A stretch of DNA of 41,227 nt from Nitratireductor sp. (lineage in GTDB: Bacteria; Pseudomonadota; Alphaproteobacteria; Rhizobiales; Rhizobiaceae). Both the position numbers and the translations under genes were made by a program. The notes beneath the pieces are model-generated. The model made no database searches, had not been told where the DNA came from, and saw only the letters and a program-made list of their open reading frames with translations. Position 1 is the stretch's first letter; every line of letters starts with the position of its first letter. The stretch spans positions 1 to 41,227 of the forward strand of contig JAGRLL010000154.1 in NCBI GenBank assembly GCA_020441855.1. The letters are read 5' to 3'. Of this stretch, positions 1 through 7,282 are shown one piece after another.

Positions 1-473
1 TCCTGCTCACCAGCGACAGCCCGGTGGCGCGCTCGGCGCTGGAGCGTTATCTGGCGACCAGCGATCCCGCTGTCATCCGCGTTTCCAAAGCCGTCGACGG
101 TCTTCCGCAACGCTTTATCGAGAATGGCGAGCTTCGCCGTCTGGAGGGCATGTCGTTGCCCGCCCGTCTGGCGATGAGCGTGAAATACGCAAGGCAATGG
201 GGCAAGGGTGCCGGTCTGGGCTTGATCGGGATGGCGAAACTTGGCCTGAAGGTTTTGTCCAGCGGAGACAACAGTTTCGCGCAGACCGTGATGGCGCCCA
301 ACCTGCCGACACTGATCCAGCGGGGGATCGTCGCCGGCGATCCCGATCACGGCCTGTTGCCGAGCGGTCAGGCGGCAGCCGTGATCGACCATCTGGAGAG
401 CTGCGCGGAGCTTGTCGAGCGTATCGTGCAAGAAGCCAACGAACGGATATCGGCCCTGCCGGGAAGAAGCTGA
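1..473 (+). CDS. ipdC: IpdC-like nitronate monooxygenase-family flavin oxidoreductase, C-terminal part (5' truncated by window)
   Basis: The reading frame is open from the left edge (codons begin at base 3) to TGA at 471-473, so this is the last ~156 residues of a longer gene. The fragment reads LLTSDSPVARSALERYL at its start and then VDGLPQR, VMAPNLPTL and PSGQAAAVIDHL. This matches, from memory, the C-terminal third of actinobacterial IpdC (Rv3553), a 2-nitropropane-dioxygenase-fold FMN enzyme that acts on a CoA thioester in steroid ring C/D catabolism. The FMN-binding N-terminal barrel lies outside the window. The stop codon overlaps the ribosome-binding site of the EchA20-like gene, so the two are co-transcribed. 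A generic nitronate monooxygenase is the alternative, but the neighbours favour IpdC. Confidence 0.85.
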   Translation, partial: LLTSDSPVARSALERYLATSDPAVIRVSKAVDGLPQRFIENGELRRLEGMSLPARLAMSVKYARQWGKGAGLGLIGMAKLGLKVLSSGDNSFAQTVMAPNLPTLIQRGIVAGDPDHGLLPSGQAAAVIDHLESCAELVERIVQEANERISALPGRS

Positions 474-486
474 AGGAGCATCCATA

Positions 487-1257
487 ATGAGCAAGCCTTA
501 CCGGACACGATTGGAAGACGGCATCGCCGAACTCGTGATCGACAATCCGCCGGTCAATGCCATGGGCAGTGTCGGCATGCAGCAATTCGCCGATGAAATC
601 GACGCGCTTAACACCGATCCCCAGGTCAGCGTCATCGTCATTCGTGCCGAGGGGCGGGGTTTTCATGCCGGCGTCGACGTCAAGGAATTGCAGCAGCATC
701 CCGAACGCATCACGCTCGTCAATTCCGCCAATTACGAAGTCTTCCGAGCCATCCACCGCGGTCTGAAGCCGGTCATCGTCGCAGCCCACGGCTACGTGCT
801 CGGAGGTGGCATCGGCATTTGCGGTTCCGCCGACATCATTCTGTGCTCACCCGATGCGACCTTCGGTGTGCCCGAAGTCGATCGCGGCGCGCTGGGTGCT
901 GGCGCGCATCTGCAACGCATGTTCCCGGTCCAGAAAGTGCGGCAGATGTACTTCACCGGCGAGCCCATCGATGCCGCGGAAGCCCATCGCCTTGGCGCGG
1001 TCGAGCAGGTCGTGCCACGCGAGCAATTGCGTGACGCAGCCATGGCGCTCGCCGCAAAAATCGCCGCCAAGTCCACCATCATGATCCGCCTTGCCAAGGA
1101 AGCGTTGAACGGCGTCGAGGACGGCGATCTGGAGCACAAATATCGCTGGGAGCAGGGCTTCACCGCCCAGGCCTACATGTCGGCGGAATCGCAGGAGGCG
1201 CGCGACGCCTTCGTCGACAAGCGCTCGGCTGATTTTTCCAAGACGAAATCCGAGTAG
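487..1257 (+). CDS. echA20: EchA20-like crotonase, probable ring-D hydrolase of steroid (HIP) degradation
   Basis: This is a 256-residue crotonase-fold protein. The start is ATG at 487, preceded by AAGGAG at 473-478; an upstream in-frame ATG overlaps the previous gene and has no such site. Signature stretches are RAEGRGFHAGVDVKE (about 53-67, oxyanion-hole region), LGGGIGICGSAD (105-116), ATFGVPEVDRGALGAGAHL (124-142) and EQGFT (222-226). These match Mycobacterium EchA20 (Rv3550), which hydrolyses the ring-D ketone of HIEC-CoA. The first classical hydratase glutamate is Gly110, while the second is kept as Glu130. As I recall the sequence, EchA20 has the same pattern, so it is a hydrolase rather than an enoyl-CoA hydratase. 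It sits between ipdC and ipdF, a strongly diagnostic order. Confidence 0.88.
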   Translation: MSKPYRTRLEDGIAELVIDNPPVNAMGSVGMQQFADEIDALNTDPQVSVIVIRAEGRGFHAGVDVKELQQHPERITLVNSANYEVFRAIHRGLKPVIVAAHGYVLGGGIGICGSADIILCSPDATFGVPEVDRGALGAGAHLQRMFPVQKVRQMYFTGEPIDAAEAHRLGAVEQVVPREQLRDAAMALAAKIAAKSTIMIRLAKEALNGVEDGDLEHKYRWEQGFTAQAYMSAESQEARDAFVDKRSADFSKTKSE

Positions 1258-1269
1258 CGGGACAACAAA

Positions 1270-2070
1270 ATGGTCGATGGTCACACAATTCAGGCACCGC
1301 CTTATGTCGAGGGCCACGAACTCCTCAAGAACCGTTCGGTTCTGATCACGGCCGCGGCGGGTGTGGGCATCGGCTTTGCCGCCGCGAGGCGGGCGATCGA
1401 GGAGGGCTGCCGCTCGATCATGATCTCCGACATCCACGAGCGCCGCCTCAACGAAGCCGCCGACAAGCTGCGCGAGCTGGCGGGCGATGTGCCTGTGTTT
1501 GCGCAATTGTGCAACGTGACCAGCGAGGACGAAGTCCAGGCGCTGGTGGATGCTGCCGAGGAGCAACTCGGCGGTATCGACATTCTCATCAACAATGCCG
1601 GCATGGGCGGGTTCAAGCGTGTCGTCGAGATGAGCGACGCGGAGTGGAACCTGGTGCTCGACGTGACGCTCAATGGCACCATGCGCATGACGCGCGCCGT
1701 CTTGAAGAAAATGATGCCGCGCCGCAGCGGGGCCATCGTCAACAACGCATCCGTCCTGGGATGGCGTGCCCAGAAAGGCCAGTCCCACTATGCGGCGGCC
1801 AAGGCGGCGGTCATGGCGTTCACGCGTTGCAGCGCCGTCGAGGCGGCCGAGCACGGCATCCGCATCAATGCGGTCTCTCCCTCCATCGCGATGCACGAAT
1901 TCCTCAAGAAGGCTGCCGGCCCCGGCGAACTCGAAGCCCTCGCCGCCCAGGAGGCGTTTGGCCGGGCTGCCGAAGTCTGGGAAGTCGCCAATGTCATGAT
2001 GTTCCTTGCCAGCGACTATGCCGGTTACATGGTCGGGGAGATCGTTTCCGTTTCCAGCCAGAGGGCCTGA
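1270..2070 (+). CDS. ipdF: IpdF-like short-chain dehydrogenase/reductase of steroid ring C/D degradation
   Basis: A 266-residue SDR. It has the nucleotide-binding motif TAAAGVGIG (about 27-35), NNAG at 108-111, and catalytic Ser161, Tyr174 and Lys178 in the block NNASVLGWRAQKGQSHYAAAK. That block, the unusual TAAAG glycine motif, the segment INAVSPSIA and the C-terminal FLASDYAGYMVGEIVSVSSQ correspond closely to IpdF (Rv3559c), which acts on the 5-hydroxyl/5-oxo position of indane-carboxyl-CoA intermediates. It starts 12 bases after the echA20 stop with GGGA upstream, and the next gene begins 3 bases after its stop, so it lies inside one operon. Substrate assignment is by family resemblance and context. 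Confidence 0.87.
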   Translation: MVDGHTIQAPPYVEGHELLKNRSVLITAAAGVGIGFAAARRAIEEGCRSIMISDIHERRLNEAADKLRELAGDVPVFAQLCNVTSEDEVQALVDAAEEQLGGIDILINNAGMGGFKRVVEMSDAEWNLVLDVTLNGTMRMTRAVLKKMMPRRSGAIVNNASVLGWRAQKGQSHYAAAKAAVMAFTRCSAVEAAEHGIRINAVSPSIAMHEFLKKAAGPGELEALAAQEAFGRAAEVWEVANVMMFLASDYAGYMVGEIVSVSSQRA

Positions 2071-2073
2071 GCG

Positions 2074-2532
2074 ATGGGGCTTGTTTTCACTTCGCCGCAG
2101 GAAGCCGTTGATGCGGTTGGCACAAAGCTCGGCGAGAGCGAATGGCTGACCGTCGACCAGGCGCGCATTGACGGATTTGCCGAGGCAACCGGCGACCATC
2201 AATGGATCCATGTCGATCCTGAAAGGGCCAGGGACGGGCCGTTCGGCAAAACGGTTGCCCATGGTTATCTGACATTTTCGCTGATCAACATGTTCCTGCC
2301 GGAGCTTTTCCGGGCCGAGGGCATGAAGATGGGCATCAATTACGGTGCCGACCGCCTGCGCTTTCCCGCACCCGTGCCGGTCGGTTCGCGCGTGCGCGCC
2401 GTTGGCGAATTGATCAAGGCGGACCGTCTCGAAGGCAATGCGGTCCAAACGACGGTGCGGATCACCATGGAAATCGAGGGTTCCGACAAGCCCGGCTGCG
2501 TGGCGGATATCCTCGGCCGCTATTATTTCTAG
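2074..2532 (+). CDS. MaoC-like (R)-specific enoyl-CoA hydratase
   Basis: A 152-residue single-hotdog protein of the MaoC/Rv0130 (HtdZ) type. The hydratase motif is clear: ATGDHQWIHVDPERA (about 38-52) supplies Asp41 and His46, followed by GPFGKTVAHGYLTFSL (55-70). Such enzymes hydrate trans-2-enoyl-CoAs to (R)-3-hydroxyacyl-CoAs. Here it probably serves beta-oxidation of the propionate side chain or of a ring-opened intermediate. It begins 3 bases after the ipdF stop and is followed after 19 bases by the SnoaL-like gene. The exact substrate cannot be read from sequence. Length is normal for the family and no residues appear to be missing. Confidence 0.85.
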   Translation: MGLVFTSPQEAVDAVGTKLGESEWLTVDQARIDGFAEATGDHQWIHVDPERARDGPFGKTVAHGYLTFSLINMFLPELFRAEGMKMGINYGADRLRFPAPVPVGSRVRAVGELIKADRLEGNAVQTTVRITMEIEGSDKPGCVADILGRYYF

Positions 2533-2551
2533 GCTGTGACGGAGCAAAGTC

Positions 2552-3184
2552 ATGGATAGCGATGCCCAGGCCGAAATCCTCCGCAGGCTCGATCGCCTCG
2601 AATCCCGAGAACAGATCCGGCAGCTCGCCTCGAAATACGCACTCGCTCTCGACATGCGAGACATGGATGCCATGGCGGGGCTGTTTGTTCCCGATGTCAG
2701 GGTAGGCGGGGGACAGAGCGGGCGCAGGGCATTGCGCGGCTGGCTGGACGATACGATGCGCCATCAGTTCACCGGCACTTCGCATCATGTCGGCACCACA
2801 ATCATCGAGTTCCGGGGCGAGGACGAGGCCGTCGGCGTGGTCTATTCGAAGAACGAGCATGAGACAGGTGACGAATGGGTCATCATGCAGATGATGTATT
2901 ACGACCGCTATCGCCGGGTCGACGGAGGCTGGTATTTCGCGCGTCGCCAGCCGCTCTATTGGTATGCCACCGATCTCAACAAGCCGCCTGTCGGTGCCGG
3001 CAAGATGCGCTGGCCGGACCGCGAGCCCTATGAAGGCTCCTTCCACGAGCTGTTTCCCTCATGGCAGGCTTTCTGGGATCGCGGCGGTCCCGATGACGGC
3101 CCGCTGGCCGAGCCGGCCCCGCTGGAAGAATTCATCGAAACCATGCGCCGGGGCAACGAAGTGCACGGCAACCGCGTTCGCTAG
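2552..3184 (+). CDS. SnoaL-like/NTF2-fold protein, candidate steroid dehydratase or isomerase
   Basis: A 210-residue protein whose first ~130 residues look like a SnoaL_4 (NTF2-like) domain. It has Tyr29 in ASKYALALD, Asp34, an LFVPDVRV strand, and a His-His pair at 78-79 in GTSHHVGT. A Tyr/Asp/His set in this arrangement forms the active site of BaiE-type bile-acid 7alpha-dehydratases, and related SnoaL-like proteins dehydrate or isomerise polycyclic substrates. The C-terminal ~70 residues are an acidic, tryptophan-rich extension (WPDREPYEGSFHELFPSWQAF). Start ATG 2552 has GGAG upstream. It is the last gene of the + strand ipdC operon and converges on the LuxR gene. Function is inferred from fold and neighbours only. 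Confidence 0.7.
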   Translation: MDSDAQAEILRRLDRLESREQIRQLASKYALALDMRDMDAMAGLFVPDVRVGGGQSGRRALRGWLDDTMRHQFTGTSHHVGTTIIEFRGEDEAVGVVYSKNEHETGDEWVIMQMMYYDRYRRVDGGWYFARRQPLYWYATDLNKPPVGAGKMRWPDREPYEGSFHELFPSWQAFWDRGGPDDGPLAEPAPLEEFIETMRRGNEVHGNRVR

Positions 3185-3237
3185 AGCGCGCTGCGCTTCT
3201 GTCGGCCGCAAACAGGTGCCCGGCCTGGTCGCAGAAA

Positions 3238-4287
3238 TCAGGCTGCCTGTTGCGGGCTGTGCCCCAGGATCACGGCACTGTTCAGGACAAGACGCACCAG
3301 CTCTGTCTGGCGGCTGATGCCGCTCTTGGAGAAGATCGAACGCAGATGCGCGCGCGCGGTGTTCCTGCTGATATCAAGAGAAGCGGCCGCGTCTTCCAGC
3401 GAGAGTCCCGTTGTCAGACGGTGGGTTACGGCCGCCTCTGCCGGCGTGAGGTCAAAAATCTGCCTCACGAACTCGCTTTCCACATCCTGCACCGCATCGC
3501 AGTCGCGCAGGTAGATGGCGACCGCGGACGGGCCGCTGGCGCGTGTATTGACCGGCCTGACGACAATGCCGAGCGAGCGTGCGCCGCACGGTTTGGTGAG
3601 TGACAGGCCGCGGGAGATGCCCGGTCCCGCGTCGCCGACATTCCTCATCGCCGTTTCGCGAATGGCTGCCTGCAGATTGCGGTCTTCGCTCGTGTTGATG
3701 GCGCGCAGTTTGCCGGCCTGGATCTGCAATCCGTCCCGCGCCTGCAAAAGCCGCTCCGCAACGGCGGAACTGCTCGATACCTTGCCGTGCTCGTCGACGA
3801 TGATGACGCCGACATTGAGCCGGTCCAGCGCGTCCGAATACAGGGTCATTTCCGCCGAACCGTTCTCGATGCGCGAAACGAGGTCCAGTGCTCGCGCGAT
3901 CTGCGCAACGAGAATGCCCGCAAGGGCGGTTTCCTCGTTGTCGAAGCGTGATGCCTCGCGGTCGCGGAAGATCCACAGTGAATACTCGACCGAATTGTCG
4001 CGGCCATGCTCGTTCGCCGCCACGTGCTGAAACTGCTTCAGCATCGCGGCGAGCGCTGCCGACTGCTCGCAGGAATCCCTGGTCGCGGCGAAGGCGTCGC
4101 ATCGCTCGTTGGCGAAGAGCAGGCAATTGCCGCCGCGACTTGTAATGCCGAGGACGACGGCTTCGGCGGCAAACTGCTCCTGGATGACATCAAGCGCGGT
4201 GGAAACCGGCAGGCCGTCCGTAAGGCCCTTGGTCAGGGTGTTGAGCAATTGCCCGAAGCCGACGATGGATCTCGAATGATAGGTCAC
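3238..4287 (-). CDS. LuxR-type transcriptional regulator with GAF/PAS-like sensory region
   Basis: A 349-residue regulator. The start is GTG at 4287-4285, directly preceded (5'->3' on the - strand) by GGGAGGAAAAGCT, a near-perfect ribosome-binding site. The C-terminal ~65 residues form a LuxR/GerE helix-turn-helix: LTPAEAAV (280-287), then LSLEDAAASLDISRNTARAH (295-314) and SKSGISRQTELVRLVL. Residues ~10-140 resemble a GAF domain and ~148-190 a PAS-like segment (DRLNVGVIIVDEHGKV). There is no receiver domain, so a bound small molecule is the likely signal. LuxR-type activators are known in proteobacterial steroid degraders (TeiR of Comamonas). It is transcribed away from the SDR upstream and converges on the ipd operon, so it is a good candidate local regulator. 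Its target is not proven. Confidence 0.8.
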   Translation of the reverse strand: MTYHSRSIVGFGQLLNTLTKGLTDGLPVSTALDVIQEQFAAEAVVLGITSRGGNCLLFANERCDAFAATRDSCEQSAALAAMLKQFQHVAANEHGRDNSVEYSLWIFRDREASRFDNEETALAGILVAQIARALDLVSRIENGSAEMTLYSDALDRLNVGVIIVDEHGKVSSSSAVAERLLQARDGLQIQAGKLRAINTSEDRNLQAAIRETAMRNVGDAGPGISRGLSLTKPCGARSLGIVVRPVNTRASGPSAVAIYLRDCDAVQDVESEFVRQIFDLTPAEAAVTHRLTTGLSLEDAAASLDISRNTARAHLRSIFSKSGISRQTELVRLVLNSAVILGHSPQQAA

Positions 4288-4674
4288 AGCTTTTCCTCCC
4301 GGAGCACCGACATCGTGCCCAAACTCGTTGTCATGTTCTTATTGAGTTGTTGGGTGTGGCCGTGGATAGGCGCCGGACTGTTTGTACCGGCTCGTCGCGC
4401 CGACGGTCGCCCTGCACGGCAGACAAAGTTGCCAAACCTCCCGTATTGCCCCCTCATCGTCAGACTGTCATTAATTTGACGGACTGTCAATTTATTAAAT
4501 GAGCGTCGAAAATTCCTCGTCCTGTGGAATTGCGATTATCAACAGAAAACCCGCTCCCCGGCGGAACGGGGAGGGTGAAGCGACAGCTCCGGAAAAGGGG
4601 GGCGAGTGCCATCCGCCCCTGCGGCAAGGGCGTGCGGGCCGGCTGTGGAACCGGCGTGATTGTGTTTTGCCGAA
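4288..4674. other. Intergenic region between the SDR stop and the LuxR start
   Basis: This stretch holds the presumed promoter of the LuxR gene and an AT-rich repeat cluster at 4463-4500 (described separately). The part next to the SDR is GC-rich and shows no convincing gene: the short open frames crossing it have no ribosome-binding site and no recognisable protein. Confidence 0.6.
4463..4490. promoter_or_regulatory. Cluster of alternating TGTCA/TTGAC half-sites upstream of the LuxR gene
   Basis: GACTGTCA occurs at 4463-4470 and again at 4482-4489, a direct repeat with a 19-base period. Between them lies TTGAC (4476-4480), which forms an exact inverted repeat TTGAC-N5-GTCAA with the second copy (4476-4490). 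The cluster is AT-rich against a GC-rich background and lies about 175 bases upstream of the LuxR GTG. It could be an operator, possibly autoregulatory. Which protein binds it is unknown. Confidence 0.45.
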
Positions 4675-5490
4675 TTAGGCCGTGTCGTCCGAGTGCCGGC
4701 GCACAATGTCGAGAAAGAGCGGCATCTCGCCGCCGCCATGCACTTCAAGTGTCGCCCCGCTGACGAAGCCTGCCATTGGCGAGGACAGATAGAGGGCTGC
4801 TGCGGCTATATCCGCCCCGTTGCCCATCCGCTTCATCGGCACGGAGGCTGCGATTTCCTCCTGCGCCGCTTTCGAGCCGTAGCTGAGTTCGACCTGCTCG
4901 GTCTGCATCAGTCCCGCGACGATGGCATTGACGCGGATGGTCGGTCCCCATTCCTGCGCAAGGCTTCGGGTCAGGTTGAGCAGTCCTGCCTTGGCGGCTC
5001 CGTAGGCCACGGTTCCCGGTGCCGGCCGCACCCCGGCCACGCTGGCGATATTGACGATGGAACCGCCATCGGGCTGTGCGCTCATCCAGCGATGGACTGC
5101 CTGGGAAAGATGCAGGGGACCGGTGAGGTTGAGCGCAATGATGGCCTCGGAGAAACGGGGCGACACCGTCGCGGCCTCGACGGGGGGCGATCCGCCGGCA
5201 TTGTTCACCAGAACGTCGATACGCCCATGTGCCTCGCCAACTGCGTCGACGAATGCTCGGCAGGAGGCGGCGTCGCGTACATCGCAGGCGTGAAAAGTCG
5301 CGCTTCGACCACCGCTTTCGGGCAGGGAATCGGGCTGCGAACGCGCGCAGACGGCCACGTTGGCGCCGGCATCCAGGAATGCCTGCGCAATGGACCTGCC
5401 GATGCCCTTCGTTCCACCGGTCACGAGGACGACACGGCCATCCATGCCGTCATGAAATGCGTCGCTGCCTTGCTTCAAGTTCTGCTCCAT
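4675..5490 (-). CDS. Short-chain dehydrogenase/reductase
   Basis: A 271-residue classical SDR. Motifs are TGGTKGIG (about 24-31), NNAGG, an Asn-rich IALNLTG segment, and catalytic Tyr and Lys in VAYGAAKAGL. The C-terminus carries VSGATLEVHGGGEMPLF, typical of 3-ketoacyl or hydroxysteroid-type SDRs. The ATG at 5490 has no obvious ribosome-binding site, and an internal ATG 15 codons later (5445, MDGRVVLV) would give a protein starting right at the Rossmann fold, so the start is uncertain. It diverges from the FadD3-like ligase across 186 bases. It probably oxidises or reduces a hydroxyl or ketone on a steroid-derived CoA ester. Actinobacterial KstR2 regulons also contain extra SDRs (Rv3548c/Rv3549c). 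The substrate is unknown. Confidence 0.8.
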   Translation of the reverse strand: MEQNLKQGSDAFHDGMDGRVVLVTGGTKGIGRSIAQAFLDAGANVAVCARSQPDSLPESGGRSATFHACDVRDAASCRAFVDAVGEAHGRIDVLVNNAGGSPPVEAATVSPRFSEAIIALNLTGPLHLSQAVHRWMSAQPDGGSIVNIASVAGVRPAPGTVAYGAAKAGLLNLTRSLAQEWGPTIRVNAIVAGLMQTEQVELSYGSKAAQEEIAASVPMKRMGNGADIAAAALYLSSPMAGFVSGATLEVHGGGEMPLFLDIVRRHSDDTA

Positions 5491-5578
5491 TGCGGCCGGA
5501 CCGAACCCGTGCGTTCATCACGGCTGAATCACGCACACCCGGTGCATAATTGCCTAGTATAAAGGTTGTTCGCAAAAT

Positions 5579-5594
5579 TCGTCCCTTCGGACGA
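5579..5594. promoter_or_regulatory. Perfect inverted repeat upstream of the FadD3-like gene
   Basis: TCGTCC (5579-5584), a 4-base CTTC spacer and GGACGA (5589-5594) form an exact 6-bp inverted repeat 83 bases upstream of the ligase ATG. It lies in the divergent promoter region shared with the SDR. It could be an operator or a 5'-leader hairpin. A related GGACG-TTT-CGTCC repeat lies at 13991-14003. Confidence 0.35.
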
Positions 5595-5676
5595 TGCAGC
5601 AGCACCGGCCAAGACCTATCGCGTCTGGAACCTTCTCAATGATCGCCCGCAACGGCGATGAACAGGAATTTGCGCC

Positions 5677-7263
5677 ATGACAGCCGACAATTCGAGCTGG
5701 ACCTTCACCACAATTCCGGCCCTTTGCGCACTGGCAGCCCAGACCTATGGCGACGATGTTGCCATCGAGGACACAGGGTTAACAATCACCTTCGTCGAAC
5801 TGGACGCCCTGCGCAGGCGTGTCGCCAAGGCTTTCATGGCTCGCGGTATCGAAAAAGGCGACCGCGTCATGATCTGGGGACCCAATTCGTGGAAATGGTT
5901 CGCCGCCGCCCTCGGCCTGGTCAGCGCCGGCGGTGTTCTGATCCCGTGCTCCACCCGTTTCCAGGGGGGCGAGGTTGGCGAACTGGTCAGCCGAAGCGGC
6001 ACGACGATGATGCTCTCGACCGGCGAATTCCTCGGCAAGTACTACCCGGACCTGCTTCGCCCCGAAACGCGCAAGGAACTGCGCGACCTGGTGGTTTTCG
6101 ACGGCGCGCGTGAGGGAGAAACACCCTGGGATGACTTTCTCGCCGGTGGTGATGCGATCTCCGATGCGCAGCTCGACGCGCGCACTGCCACGGTCGGCCC
6201 CGACGATCTGTGCGACATGCTTTTTACCTCAGGCACGACCGGTTATCCCAAGGGCGTGATGTACGGGCATCGTCAGTGCCTGCGCGTGCTTGACGCCTGG
6301 GCTACGCGCGTGGGGATAAGGCGCGGCGACCGCGTGCTGGTAATTCCGCCCTTCTTCCATGCCTTCGGCTACCGCTCCGGCGCCATTGTTTCCCTGATGC
6401 GCGGCGCGGTCTTGTTGCCGCACCTGACCTACGACCCCGATGAGATCCTTCATCGCGTGGAGCGCGACAGGGTCAGCGTCATTCCCGGACCGCCGGCCAT
6501 CTTCCACGGTATGCTCCAGCATCCGGAACTGAAGAAATTCGATACATCCAGCCTGCGCCTCGGCATAACCGGCGGCGCGGTCGTGCCTTCGACACTCATC
6601 CGGCGCATGCGCTCCGATCTGGGCTTCGCCGGAGTCGTCAACGGCTATGGTCTGACGGAATGCGGCGGCTATGGCGCCATGTGCCAGTCCGACGATCCCG
6701 ACGAGGTGATTGCCAATACGTGCGGCAAACCCCTGCCGGATACCGAAATGCGCATTGTCGACGAGGATGGCAGGGCGCTGCCGGACGGAGAGGCCGGGGA
6801 GGTGGTGATCCGGGGCTACCTGACCATGCGCGGTTATTTCAACGACCCCGAGGCGACGGCCAGGACGATCGACAAGGACGGCTGGCTGCATACTGGCGAC
6901 ATCGGCTATTTCGATCCGGACGGAAATCTTCGTATCGAGGACCGCATCAAGGACATGTACATAAGCGGGGGATTCAACTGCTATCCGGCGGAAATCGAAC
7001 GCCTGCTGAGCGCCCATCCCGCCGTCGGGCAGATCGCGGTGATCGGCGTTCCCGACGAGCGGCTGGGCGAGGTCGGCAAGGCATTTGTGGTTCTGCGGCC
7101 CGGCACCTCGGCCAGCGAAGCGGAACTGACCGGATGGGCACGCGCCAACATCGCCAATTACAAGGTGCCCCGCAGCATCGAGTTTCGCGAGGCGCTGCCA
7201 ACCAGCCCGCAGGGCAAGGTGGTCAAGGATCAGTTGCGCAAGGAGGCGGGCGCCGGGGCGTAG
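5677..7263 (+). CDS. fadD3: FadD3-like acyl-CoA ligase (candidate HIP-CoA ligase)
   Basis: A 528-residue ANL-superfamily ligase. The ATP/AMP P-loop LFTSGTTGYPKG is at 182-193, FFHAFGYRSG at 226-235, the A5 motif YGLTE at 324-328, HTGDIG at 405-410, the hinge region DRIKDMYISGGFNCYP at 422-437, and the adenylation lysine is Lys514 in SPQGKVVK. The long similarity with FadD3 (Rv3561), including the central FFH-FGY and GVPDERLGEVG stretches, plus the adjacent ipdC-echA20-ipdF genes, argues that it activates HIP or a close indane propionate to its CoA ester. AGGAA precedes the ATG. It is transcribed alone, divergent from the SDR and convergent with the thiolase operon. Medium-chain or other carboxylate ligase activity cannot be excluded. 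Confidence 0.82.
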   Translation: MTADNSSWTFTTIPALCALAAQTYGDDVAIEDTGLTITFVELDALRRRVAKAFMARGIEKGDRVMIWGPNSWKWFAAALGLVSAGGVLIPCSTRFQGGEVGELVSRSGTTMMLSTGEFLGKYYPDLLRPETRKELRDLVVFDGAREGETPWDDFLAGGDAISDAQLDARTATVGPDDLCDMLFTSGTTGYPKGVMYGHRQCLRVLDAWATRVGIRRGDRVLVIPPFFHAFGYRSGAIVSLMRGAVLLPHLTYDPDEILHRVERDRVSVIPGPPAIFHGMLQHPELKKFDTSSLRLGITGGAVVPSTLIRRMRSDLGFAGVVNGYGLTECGGYGAMCQSDDPDEVIANTCGKPLPDTEMRIVDEDGRALPDGEAGEVVIRGYLTMRGYFNDPEATARTIDKDGWLHTGDIGYFDPDGNLRIEDRIKDMYISGGFNCYPAEIERLLSAHPAVGQIAVIGVPDERLGEVGKAFVVLRPGTSASEAELTGWARANIANYKVPRSIEFREALPTSPQGKVVKDQLRKEAGAGA

Positions 7264-7274
7264 CCGCCGGCGCC
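7249..7274. terminator. Hairpin spanning the FadD3-like stop codon, between convergent genes
   Basis: GGCGCCGG (7249-7256) pairs exactly with CCGGCGCC (7267-7274), and the loop adds GGC/GCC pairs around GTA. The structure covers the TAG stop (7261-7263) and lies between the ligase and the end of the opposing SDR (7283). There is no T-run, so it may act as a bidirectional barrier rather than a canonical intrinsic terminator. Confidence 0.45.
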
Positions 7275-7282
7275 TCGTCGTC

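Noticed and set aside
847-2673. 608-residue open frame on the - strand opposite echA20, ipdF and the MaoC gene
   Set aside because: It lies wholly antisense to three well-supported genes, has no family resemblance and is rich in His/Arg/Asp as expected from the complement of high-GC codons.
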